The position numbers and the translations under genes are program-made. From Cryobacterium sp. Y50 (GTDB lineage Bacteria > Actinomycetota > Actinomycetes > Actinomycetales > Microbacteriaceae): a DNA stretch of 56,246 nt. Below are positions 36,601 through 43,719 of the stretch, piece after piece (position 1 is the stretch's first letter; each line of letters opens with the position of its first letter). Location of the stretch: assembly GCF_002929805.1 (NCBI RefSeq), contig NZ_PJJM01000094.1, positions 1 through 56,246 on the forward strand, read 5' to 3'. The notes beneath the pieces were generated by a model. The model worked only from the letters and a program-made list of their open reading frames with translations. It was not told the origin of the DNA and made no database searches.

Positions 36601-37912
36601 CTGGCGCATTGGCAGCGACCCCACCTGGGGCTCGAGCAGCCCGGCGCTAGCTGGCACCCTCGACGAGGTTGCGGTCTATCCCACAGCCTTGGAAGCCGCG
36701 GTCATCGGCCAGCACTTCGCGCTCGGATCGGGAGGAAGCGCGGCCAATCTGCCACCGACGGCAGCTTTCGTCTCCTCGGTCGACGGCCTGGCCCTGCAGG
36801 TTGACGCGTCGTCGTCGTCGGATTCCGACGGACAGATTACAGGCTACGCGTGGACGTTCGGCGACGGCGCCACCGGCACCGCCGTTCAGGCGAGCCACAC
36901 GTATGCTGAATCGGGAACATATGAGGTCACCTTGATCGTGACCGACGATGCCGGGGCTACCGCGGCCGCCACTGAGTCGGTTACGGTCACCGCCGTTGAG
37001 CCGCCAGTTGAGGAGAATGCACCCCCGGTTGCGGCCTTCACGGCGACGGCCACCGATCTTGCGGTCGCCGTCGACGGCGTCGGCTCGAGTGACGCGGACG
37101 GCACGATCGCGGGCTACACCTGGACCTGGGGGGACGGCGCGACCGAATCCGCCGCTGTGGCAACGGCAACCCACGGCTACGCTGTGGCCGGAACTTATGA
37201 AATCGTGCTCACGGTCACCGACGATGCCGGTGCAACGGCCAGCGCTTCCCAGCGCGTTGTGGTCACCGACCCGGCGCCAGCGCCCGCGACGGCCTTCGCA
37301 GCGGATGCCTTCAGTCGAGCCATGAGCACCGGCTTCGGCACAGCCGACCTCGGCGGGTCATGGACCACGACCGGATCAGCGGCCAACTACTCAGTAGGTG
37401 ACGGCGTGGCCACGCTTCATGCCGTGCCGGGCAGGATGCTCAACGGCTATCTGAGCGCGGTGTTATCCACTGAAACCGACTTGACCGTGACAACGGGCGT
37501 ACAGCAGGCAGTGACCGGCGGCGGCGTTTACCTCACGGCGATCGGGCGTCGGGTGGGTACGGACGATTATCGGGCACGCGTCAAGTTGTTGGCGTCCGGG
37601 GCAGTGCAGGTGCAGCTCCTACGTTATGCGACGAGTCTCAAGTCCTTGACCATCCCCGGCCTCAGCTACGCGGCGGGGGATCAGCTGCAGCTGCGGGTGC
37701 AGGTCACCGGCACCGCACCGACCACGCTCAAGGCGATGGCGTGGAAGCTGGGTGAGCCTGCTCCCGATACGTGGCAGGTCAGCGCGACGGATTCGACGGC
37801 CGCCCTGCAGCAGGCCGGTTCGATCGGGGTAGCGTTCTACGTCAGTGGCTCGGCCACGGTGAGCCCGATGACGGCGACCTTTGACGACCTGATCGCAGTG
37901 GCGCCCCAGTAA
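33632..37912 (+). CDS. Secreted propeller-FN3-LamG2-PKD2 protein, long paralogue
   Basis: This 1426-residue exported protein is the largest of the three. After the signal peptide (cleavage near ALA before DSAPVDV) come the repeat region (about 73-460, with C339 in EDCHGDTYS and HAHFCGN), FN3-like (467-575), LamG1 (577-806), a second, diverged LamG2 (813-1034; EPDLYWRLGEAAG), PKD1 (1041-1123), PKD2 (1128-1215) and the same C-terminal module as the middle paralogue (1220-1426). GTG has GAGG upstream. The domain gains look like internal duplication. It has no cell-wall sorting motif. It is followed after 59 bp by a glycosyltransferase in the same direction. Confidence 0.82.
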   Translation: MAVPLLVASRSLVAPTPSGTPRLAKLARAGWLALATAVAVIAGVLSAPAVALADSAPVDVSTPVTVAADSLPTTQINGVVWTQLIVGNTVYVGGEFTRARPAGSARGVNEVVRNNLLAYNLTTGQLMSAFNPNLNGAVRALVASADGTRVYAGGSFTKVGSDTRYRLAAFDTGTGALVSTWKPVVNASVKALGIFGNTVYAGGTFSTAGGQARTMTASFAASNGALGTWTGEPAGGGVNALTISPDGGRVIIGGAFTSYNGNSNPGYGMAATDAATGASLPWKINSIIRNGGKDAAILSLTSSEQGVIGTGYVFGTGGTLEGAFRASWDEGALIWVEDCHGDTYSAVPVGDVVYTTSHAHFCGNIAGPPQTDPWTFHRTLTFTSEAKGIITRNRTGGSYYNFEGTPRPDLLTFYPDINSGTYTGQGQGPWNIAANEDYLLYGGEFTIVNNKGQQGLARFAARTIAPNKEGPRVTNTSFVAADFVPSVASFVPGGTRLSWMSAYDRDNENLSYEVLRDGASVATILADSTDWNRPMLSWSDAGLTPGQSYDYRIRVTDPFGNSRTGAVASVTVAEGAGLSDYAASVLGDSPRSYWPLGEQEGTTAFDWSGGADLAVRSGVTRDVSGAIAEQAASRFDGTANGLASTATAEGSSNNFSVEAWVKTTTTRGGKIVGFGDKDTGNSTGYDRHVYMDNSGKIWFGAYPSAIRTINTSDSYNDGQWHHIVASLSPAGMTLYIDGKRAAHRSDVTTGQVYQGFWRIGGDTLSSWTSQPTSGYIAADIDEVALYSGPLSRQQVLDHYVASGRTSPVPAAPADSYGAAVYGAEPDLYWRLGEAAGTTALDAGQLGNSGTYSGAVTKGADALITGTNSTAVTFNDGTVSSDTQFVNPTTYSLEAWFNTTTTQGGKIIGFGNRQTGLSTNYDRHVYLQDDGRLVFGTWTGKANLVTSAASYNDGVSHHVVAVQSPAGMQLYVDGALVGTNPQPAAQAYSGYWRIGSDPTWGSSSPALAGTLDEVAVYPTALEAAVIGQHFALGSGGSAANLPPTAAFVSSVDGLALQVDASSSSDSDGQITGYAWTFGDGATGTAVQASHTYAESGTYEVTLIVTDDAGATAAATESVTVTAVEPPVEENAPPVAAFTATATDLAVAVDGVGSSDADGTIAGYTWTWGDGATESAAVATATHGYAVAGTYEIVLTVTDDAGATASASQRVVVTDPAPAPATAFAADAFSRAMSTGFGTADLGGSWTTTGSAANYSVGDGVATLHAVPGRMLNGYLSAVLSTETDLTVTTGVQQAVTGGGVYLTAIGRRVGTDDYRARVKLLASGAVQVQLLRYATSLKSLTIPGLSYAAGDQLQLRVQVTGTAPTTLKAMAWKLGEPAPDTWQVSATDSTAALQQAGSIGVAFYVSGSATVSPMTATFDDLIAVAPQ

Positions 37913-37936
37913 TTTGTACATGCAAGGAGCCATCCG

Positions 37937-37984
37937 ATGACAGGCAACGAAGATGAGAGGGACCGCGCCGGATGCGGATCGTAA
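37937..37984 (+). CDS. Possible 15-codon leader peptide overlapping the glycosyltransferase start
   Basis: AAGGAG (37924-37929) stands well before ATG 37937, which opens a 15-codon frame (MTGNEDERDRAGCGS) ending TAA at 37984, inside the next gene. It could couple or limit translation of the glycosyltransferase that starts at 37972. It may also be chance. Confidence 0.35.
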   Translation: MTGNEDERDRAGCGS

Positions 37985-39057
37985 CCACGAGGGCGAGGTT
38001 GTACCGAACCCTGCGCAGCGCTTATCTCGAGCGTGCCCACGTGTTGCCGGAGGCGACCATTCTCTATCGAGCGAAACGATACGACTTTCACGAATCCCTG
38101 GTTGAGGGGCTTAACGTTGTGCAGGCCGGGCCGGTGCGCGCCGCCTGGCTGCTGGCCCGGTCGAAGGTGATCACGCTCGAAATCAACGAACCGCTCATGC
38201 TCTCGAGCGTGTGGGGCAGTGCGCTGGCCATCAGCGGCTTGCGAGTGCGGTTGCTGTTCGGTGGCCCGCGCGCGACGATCGTCAGCTACGCCATGGAAAA
38301 CTCAAATCCCCTGGTTCGCCCCGTCGGCGAGGAGGGTCGACTGCGGCGCTTCGCCAACAGCCACCTATCGCGGTTTGTCTGGCGGCACACCGATCGCATC
38401 GCGTTCGGCACTGATGCCGCGAGAATAACCTACGGCAGTGCCCTGCGTTGGCCATCGGTCGGAACCACGAGCACCGTCATCCCGGCCTTGCCGGCCCCGT
38501 GTGCCTGCCCGGTCGATTTCGGCCCTGGTGAGCCGCGCGTGGTCTTTCTCGGAGCCCTCGTGGCCCGGAAGGGTTTTCCTGAATTGCTTGCGGCCTGGCC
38601 GAACGTCACCGCTCTCATTCCTGCAGCTCGGCTGACCATCATCGGCAAGGGGACCCTCGAAGGCCGGGCCCGTCAGGCGGCCGAGCAGGACCCGACGATA
38701 GAGCTCATCATCGACCCGCCGCGAAGTGAAATTCACGCTCACCTGCGGCGCGCGGGAGTGCTCGCCCTGCCGTCTCAGCCCACGGCAACGTGGCGCGAGC
38801 AAATTGGTCTGCCCATAGTTGAGGGCCTGGCCCACGGGTGTAATATCGTCACAACGTCGGAGACCGGCCTCGCGGACTGGCTCACCGAGCACGGCCACGA
38901 TGTCGTTGCCCCCGGGGCAGGGGTTCCGGCCTTGGCAAACGCGGTCATGCACGCCCTGCAGAAGCGGGTTGGAACCGGCGCGGCAATCGTTGCCGATCTG
39001 CCGGCGGTCGACGGGCGCTTAGCCGCCGACGCCTGGATGTTCGTCGGGGCGCGCTAG
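37972..39057 (+). CDS. Glycosyltransferase, GT4 family
   Basis: This 361-residue GT-B transferase has a C-terminal nucleotide-sugar domain beginning GEPRVVFLGALVARKGFPEL, then LTIIGKGTLEGRA. The E-x7-E region is only loosely kept (WREQIGLPIVEGLAHG). The N-terminal domain contains LEINEPLMLSSVWGS, of which a broken copy exists at 19883-20117. ATG 37972 follows GAGAGG. It is the last gene of the plus-strand run and converges with the next glycosyltransferase, 25 bp away. Donor and acceptor are unknown. Confidence 0.85.
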   Translation: MRIVTTRARLYRTLRSAYLERAHVLPEATILYRAKRYDFHESLVEGLNVVQAGPVRAAWLLARSKVITLEINEPLMLSSVWGSALAISGLRVRLLFGGPRATIVSYAMENSNPLVRPVGEEGRLRRFANSHLSRFVWRHTDRIAFGTDAARITYGSALRWPSVGTTSTVIPALPAPCACPVDFGPGEPRVVFLGALVARKGFPELLAAWPNVTALIPAARLTIIGKGTLEGRARQAAEQDPTIELIIDPPRSEIHAHLRRAGVLALPSQPTATWREQIGLPIVEGLAHGCNIVTTSETGLADWLTEHGHDVVAPGAGVPALANAVMHALQKRVGTGAAIVADLPAVDGRLAADAWMFVGAR

Positions 39058-39082
39058 AACGGCCTGTTCGGTGGGTGGGTGC

Positions 39083-40087
39083 TCAGCGCGCTCGAACGGC
39101 GCGCACCGCGCACTCGTACGCCTCCAAGTGCCCGGCCACGCCGGTCTCCCAAGTGCGGGCCGAAAGATTGGGACGGGCCGTGTGGCACGAGAACCGCGCG
39201 GCGGCGAGCGCATCGGTGAGGGCCCGGGGCGAGAGTGCATCGGGGTAGGTCATTACCCAGTCGCCGCCTACCTCGTTCGCTAGCGCCTCGGTTACAGTGT
39301 TCCGCGGCACCAAAACGGGGCGGCCGAGAGACAAGGCCAACAGTGCGGCACCGGAATTGTGCATCTCCTGATAAGGGAGGACGACCAGCTCGGCCTCGCC
39401 GATCTCGTGGGCAAGCGTCTCGTCGCTGGCATAGCCCAGGCTGCATTCGATGCGCGGGTCTCCGGCCGCCAGAGCTCCCAGCGTTCGGGCCAGCTCTGGA
39501 GTGTGGGGCTGACCGACGATTCGCAGCGTTGCGGACGATTCCGTAGCATCCGTTAGTGCGGTGAAGGAGTTGATCAGTGTGTCGATGCCCTTATAGGGGC
39601 GAATCAGGCCGAAGTAGAGCAGGCGACCGGGAACTGTCGACGGGCAGGTGTGGCCGGCATACGACTCGCGGTAATCGCCGTGTGCAATCGTGCGTTCGAG
39701 CGCACCCACCGGCAGGGGAGTGAATGGATTGAGCCTGATCCACAGGGTGGTCTGGCGGTCGAACGCATGCAGCAAGCGCCGCTCGGTCGGTGACTTCTCT
39801 TCGTGGCTGCGCAGGTTGTGCAGCGTACGCACTACGGCCGTGTGGCGGAAACGCAGTCGCGAAAGCAGAAGTGCGAACAGCAGGCGCCGCACCAAAGCTC
39901 GCGCCGGGGTGCGCCCTTGCAACAAAATCTCAGGCCAGTGCACATGGAACACATCATATGGTGCCGTCAACGCCCGCCACCAGGAGAATCCGTCAACCTG
40001 TAGGTGTTCCCGCAGCCCTCGGTCGAGTTGAACGAGGTAGGGGTTGGTCGTGGCGCGGCCCTCCGGAAACGACTGGAGGACGCGCAC
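39083..40087 (-). CDS. Glycosyltransferase (GT-B fold)
   Basis: This 334-residue protein has the N-terminal motif PYDVFHVHWPE typical of GumK/GT70-like and related GT4 enzymes, and a C-terminal half with LLYFGLIRPYKGIDTL, LVVLPYQEMHNSGAALLALSLGRP (in part). Its GTG start overlaps the stop of the upstream BY-kinase gene by one base (TAGTG), so it is the last gene of the minus-strand wbaP-to-wzc run. It is cytoplasmic. The sugar is not readable. Confidence 0.85.
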   Translation of the reverse strand: MRVLQSFPEGRATTNPYLVQLDRGLREHLQVDGFSWWRALTAPYDVFHVHWPEILLQGRTPARALVRRLLFALLLSRLRFRHTAVVRTLHNLRSHEEKSPTERRLLHAFDRQTTLWIRLNPFTPLPVGALERTIAHGDYRESYAGHTCPSTVPGRLLYFGLIRPYKGIDTLINSFTALTDATESSATLRIVGQPHTPELARTLGALAAGDPRIECSLGYASDETLAHEIGEAELVVLPYQEMHNSGAALLALSLGRPVLVPRNTVTEALANEVGGDWVMTYPDALSPRALTDALAAARFSCHTARPNLSARTWETGVAGHLEAYECAVRAVRAR

Positions 40088-41544
40088 TATTTGGTCCGCG
40101 CCGGTTCCGAGTCTCGGCGGCCGGAGTCATCGAACGCGGCTTTGGGTGCTCGGGTGGCCGTGACCCGGTTGGCCGGTCCGGTCATTGGTGCAGACACTCC
40201 CTTCACGGGTGCGAGCGGTCCGTAATAGACCTCGGCGCGATGTTCGCGCACTTGGTTCAGCACGATGCCGAGAATGCGGGCGTTGACCGCTTCGAGGGAC
40301 TCGAGAGTGGTCGTGAGCTGCTGGCGGGTGGTCGTTTTGTAGCGAGCTACAACGATGGCACCGTCGGTGAGGTGGGATAATCCGAGGGCGTCGGTCGCCG
40401 GAAGCAGGGGAGGGGAGTCGACGACGATGAAGTCATAGTCTTCGAGCAGGCGTTTCATCAGCGTTTTCATCGCCGCCGAACCGAGCAGTCGTCCGGGATT
40501 GGGTGGCACGGCGCCGGACGGCAGTACATCGAGCCCATCGGACCAGCGCACGATAGCATCTTCGGGTCCGACGTCGCCGAGCAAAATTGTGGTGAGGCCG
40601 ACGTCGCCCTCAAGATCGCACAGTTCGGCGATAGACGGGCGTCGCAGGTCGGCATCGATCAGCAGCACCTTCGCGGAGCGCTCGGCCATGGCTAACGCAA
40701 GGTTGATGGCGGTCGTGGATTTTCCGTCGCGAGCGACGGCGGAGGTGATAACTGCACTGTGCGGCGGGCTGTCAACGTCGATGAATTCGAGATTGGCGCG
40801 CACCCGGCGGTAGGCCTCGGCCAGAGCACTGTGGGGCATTACCCGCATGGCCAGACCCGCGGGGTCGGAGCGCCGTTTACGGCCGACCATGCCGAGCAGT
40901 GGGTCCGACGAGACTCGGTCGAGGTCCTTCTGCGTACTCACCCGGGTATCGAGGACCTCCCGGGCCAGAGCATAGAGTACGCCGACCATCAGACCGAGCA
41001 GCAGACCGGTCAGCACGATGAGCTTGGTATTCGGAGAAAACGGTGCACCGGGAAGTTGCGCGGGCGACACGGTCTTCACCGAGATCGACGGCAAATTGTC
41101 GGGGCCCTTGGGCGCCAGATTCTCGACCGTCGTGGCGAGCGACAGTGAAACAGCGTCGGCCAGATCGACGGCCTGCTCCGCTGACCCGCTGAAGGCGGTG
41201 ATATTGATAAAGACGGTATTGAGCGGTGTGACGGCGGACACCTGGGCGGCGAGGTTCTGGGTGGTCGTATCAAGCCCTAATCGGGTGATCACCGGGCCGA
41301 GAACGGTCGGTGTCGTCGCGAGCTGCGCATACGACTGCACGAGATTCTGCGTGAAGGTGGAGGTCTGCAGGAGTTCGCTGGTGGTCTCACCGCGGTCGCT
41401 GGTAACAAAAACACTATTGGTGGCCTGGAACTGCGGGGGCTGGCCGGCCGCATAGCCCCACGCTGCCGCACCGCCGAGCAGCCCGACAATAAGGATGATC
41501 AGCCATCGCCTCGTGATTGTCCTCAAATAGTCGATCGGTTCCAC
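40087..41544 (-). CDS. Polysaccharide co-polymerase fused to BY-kinase (Wzc/CpsD-CapB type)
   Basis: This 485-residue protein has a Wzz-type N-terminal half with two membrane helices (about 13-32 and 172-195). The cytosolic tyrosine-kinase domain has Walker A (AVARDGKSTTAINLA), A' (VLLIDADLRRPS) and B (FIVVDSPPLLP). It controls chain length and export with Wzx/Wzy by cyclic autophosphorylation. The C-terminal tail, usually a Tyr cluster, has only one YY pair (AEVYYGPLAP). No tyrosine phosphatase gene is next to it. The promoter region carries C/G dyad F. Confidence 0.92.
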   Translation of the reverse strand: MEPIDYLRTITRRWLIILIVGLLGGAAAWGYAAGQPPQFQATNSVFVTSDRGETTSELLQTSTFTQNLVQSYAQLATTPTVLGPVITRLGLDTTTQNLAAQVSAVTPLNTVFINITAFSGSAEQAVDLADAVSLSLATTVENLAPKGPDNLPSISVKTVSPAQLPGAPFSPNTKLIVLTGLLLGLMVGVLYALAREVLDTRVSTQKDLDRVSSDPLLGMVGRKRRSDPAGLAMRVMPHSALAEAYRRVRANLEFIDVDSPPHSAVITSAVARDGKSTTAINLALAMAERSAKVLLIDADLRRPSIAELCDLEGDVGLTTILLGDVGPEDAIVRWSDGLDVLPSGAVPPNPGRLLGSAAMKTLMKRLLEDYDFIVVDSPPLLPATDALGLSHLTDGAIVVARYKTTTRQQLTTTLESLEAVNARILGIVLNQVREHRAEVYYGPLAPVKGVSAPMTGPANRVTATRAPKAAFDDSGRRDSEPARTK

Positions 41545-41618
41545 AGCATTCTCCGTTCAGTTGCGCCCACACTACAATCAAGCTGATCAAAACTCACAAT
41601 TGTCAGTTTGCAGTACAT

Positions 41619-41633
41619 CCCCCAGTAGGGGGG
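41619..41633 (-). promoter_or_regulatory. C/G-run dyad, site F
   Basis: CCCCCAGTAGGGGGG lies 75 bp before the BY-kinase start. On the minus strand it reads CCCCCCTACTGGGGG, followed by ATGTACTGCAAACTGACAA. The 8 bases ACTGACAA also follow site E. Confidence 0.55.
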
Positions 41634-41694
41634 TACGTCGCCGAATAGTTCAGGGACGTTGGAATATTCCGTCCAGATACGAGCGGATTTCCAG

Positions 41695-42468
41695 CTACGG
41701 CCGGGGCACTCCGACGCCTCCCAGCGCGGTCATGTCTCGAAACCACTTGGTCAAAGCGAGCGCCAGATACAGCGCATTAGCGACAAAGAGCACGGCGTAC
41801 ACCCCGAAGAACAGCTGGGGAGCGCCGAGCAGCACAAAGGCGAGGCAGAGCACGCCGTAATCGGTCGGCGCCCCCAGGAATGAGCGCAGCACCGTGCGGC
41901 GAGCGGTCGATGGCGCGGCCAGGGGATCGTGCTTGGCCTTGAGCAGATCGTTCAGGATCATCGCGAAGAAAGACACGGCCGCCACCACCGTAAACCCGAT
42001 CGGAACCAGCAGCCAGGCCGGATCGTTAAAGGCAAAATGTGTGAACGCAGTGATCAGCACGGCCAGGTGGAGCGTAGAAATCTTGATGGCGTCGATGACA
42101 TGGTCAAGCCATTCGCCGGAGGCTGAACCGCCTCCACGTAATCGTGCGACCTGGCCATCGGCCGAGTCGAAGGCGTAACCGACGGCTAGCAGCAGCCAGA
42201 CAGCGATACCGAGGAGCCAACTCGGTTCGCCGATCGCGAGCAGCCCGATCGCGCAGAAAGTGAAGCCGGCGCTGATCGCCGTTACGTTATTGGGGCTGAG
42301 CCCTAGCTGATAGGCGCCGGCCGCGAGGTAACGGCCGACTCGTCGGTTCACGTATACCGAGTAGACCGGTGCCCCGCGGGTGGCGGTTTTTTGGGCGCAC
42401 GACAACCGGCGCACAATGTCGAAATAGCTTTCCGCGGGCTGCGCGGCCGGGGCCGGAGTGCTGGTCAT
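41695..42468 (-). CDS. CDP-alcohol phosphatidyltransferase
   Basis: This 257-residue membrane enzyme has about six helices and the full family motif D-G-x2-A-R-x8-G-x3-D-x3-D (DGQVARLRGGGSASG, then EWLDHVIDAIK). It moves a phospho-alkyl group from a CDP-alcohol to an acceptor alcohol. In this locus it may use the product of the cytidylyltransferase at 24372, to make a special lipid or a phospho-alcohol substituent. The start is coupled to the end of the upstream glycosyltransferase gene by a 4-base overlap. Acceptor and donor are unknown. Confidence 0.9.
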   Translation of the reverse strand: MTSTPAPAAQPAESYFDIVRRLSCAQKTATRGAPVYSVYVNRRVGRYLAAGAYQLGLSPNNVTAISAGFTFCAIGLLAIGEPSWLLGIAVWLLLAVGYAFDSADGQVARLRGGGSASGEWLDHVIDAIKISTLHLAVLITAFTHFAFNDPAWLLVPIGFTVVAAVSFFAMILNDLLKAKHDPLAAPSTARRTVLRSFLGAPTDYGVLCLAFVLLGAPQLFFGVYAVLFVANALYLALALTKWFRDMTALGGVGVPRP

Positions 42469-43718
42469 AGTGTGATTCCCCTGGACGGTGCGGTTGACGG
42501 TTGCCGGCTCATGGTCTCGGGAAGGCTCCAGGTCGACTCCTCGGCACGGCCGTTGCTTTGGCGGTGTGTGGTGTAGCCGGCGGCCACGCGTCGGGCAAGG
42601 CCCTCATAGCTTGCCGTGACGCTGTCCCAGTTGTATAACTTCGCCGCCCGCTCCTGCAGCGCGGTTCCGACCTCGGCGGCGCTATCGGGGCTGAGCTCGG
42701 AGTCTTCGATCAGGGCGCCGAGCGATTCCGCCCGGCTGAAGTAGGCACCGTGGGTGCTGAGCACCTCCCGGTTGAAGACGACATCCCAGGCGATGACCTT
42801 GGTGCCAGCGCCCATCGCCCGCAGAAGCGAGGGGTTGGTTCCGCCGACCGAGTGGCCGTGCAGGTAGGTGTGTGCGTGCGCGTACAGCTGATCGAGTTGG
42901 CTCTGATCCCACACGCTTCCGATCATGCGGATGCGCGAATCGCTGGCGGCGAGGTCGGCAATACGATTGATGTGATCGACCGCGTAGGGCGCAGAGCCGA
43001 CCACCACGAGCGGCAGCAACGCGCCGCTGGCCCGGTACCCTTCGACGATCACATCGACATGGTTCTCCGGCTCGAACCGCGCGACGACGAGGTGGTAGCC
43101 ACCGGGTCGGAGTCCGAGTTCGGCGAGCCGGTCGCACGGGGTGTCTCGCAGAATCTTGGTGCCGTAGGAGATCAGCTCGGTGGGCACCTCGAACTCATCC
43201 TGGTAGTAATCGACGATTCCCTGCGCGTCGGCGATGAGGGCATCCGCTTCACGAACAGCTACCTCTTCGGCCCACCGATAGTAGCGTCGGCCGGTTGGGC
43301 CCCACTTGTCGCGCTTCCACTCGAGTCCGTCCACATGCACCACGCTCGGAATTCCGCGCAGGCGCAACAGGGGGACGAACGGTGCATTGGCGGCGTTGAA
43401 GACGAACGCGACATCGGGGCGGTGATGCACGCTCGCGTGCAGCACCGAGAGCCCGGTGTGGCTGAGTGTTTCGAGAATCTTGTGCCGCATGGCTGGCAGC
43501 TCAACCAGCGTCATGCCGAGATATTCTTTCGGTGCCGGCTCCACTGTGTGGCGACAGTACACGGTTACGTCGTGGCCGCGGTCGACCATTCGTCGGCCGA
43601 TTTCCTCGACGGCCGTTTCGAAACCACCGTAGGTGGCGGGTACGCCGCGGGTGCCGATCATTGCGATGTGCAGGCGTCGTTGGCTGGTGGGCGCAGTGTG
43701 TTCGGTCCCCGCGGTCAT
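42465..43718 (-). CDS. Glycosyltransferase with DUF1972 domain (rhamnosyltransferase-like)
   Basis: This 417-residue GT-B enzyme begins with the DUF1972 signature IGTRGVPATYGGFETAVEEI, known from rhamnosyl and related transferases acting on lipid-linked saccharides. The C-terminal domain has HLVVARFEPENHVDVIVEGY and YLHGHSVGGTNPSLLRAMGAG. It probably adds an early sugar after the WbaP-type step. It lies 1 bp from the wbaP-like gene and overlaps the phosphatidyltransferase gene by 4 nt, all in one minus-strand operon. Confidence 0.88.
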   Translation of the reverse strand: MTAGTEHTAPTSQRRLHIAMIGTRGVPATYGGFETAVEEIGRRMVDRGHDVTVYCRHTVEPAPKEYLGMTLVELPAMRHKILETLSHTGLSVLHASVHHRPDVAFVFNAANAPFVPLLRLRGIPSVVHVDGLEWKRDKWGPTGRRYYRWAEEVAVREADALIADAQGIVDYYQDEFEVPTELISYGTKILRDTPCDRLAELGLRPGGYHLVVARFEPENHVDVIVEGYRASGALLPLVVVGSAPYAVDHINRIADLAASDSRIRMIGSVWDQSQLDQLYAHAHTYLHGHSVGGTNPSLLRAMGAGTKVIAWDVVFNREVLSTHGAYFSRAESLGALIEDSELSPDSAAEVGTALQERAAKLYNWDSVTASYEGLARRVAAGYTTHRQSNGRAEESTWSLPETMSRQPSTAPSRGITL

Positions 43719-43719
43719 G

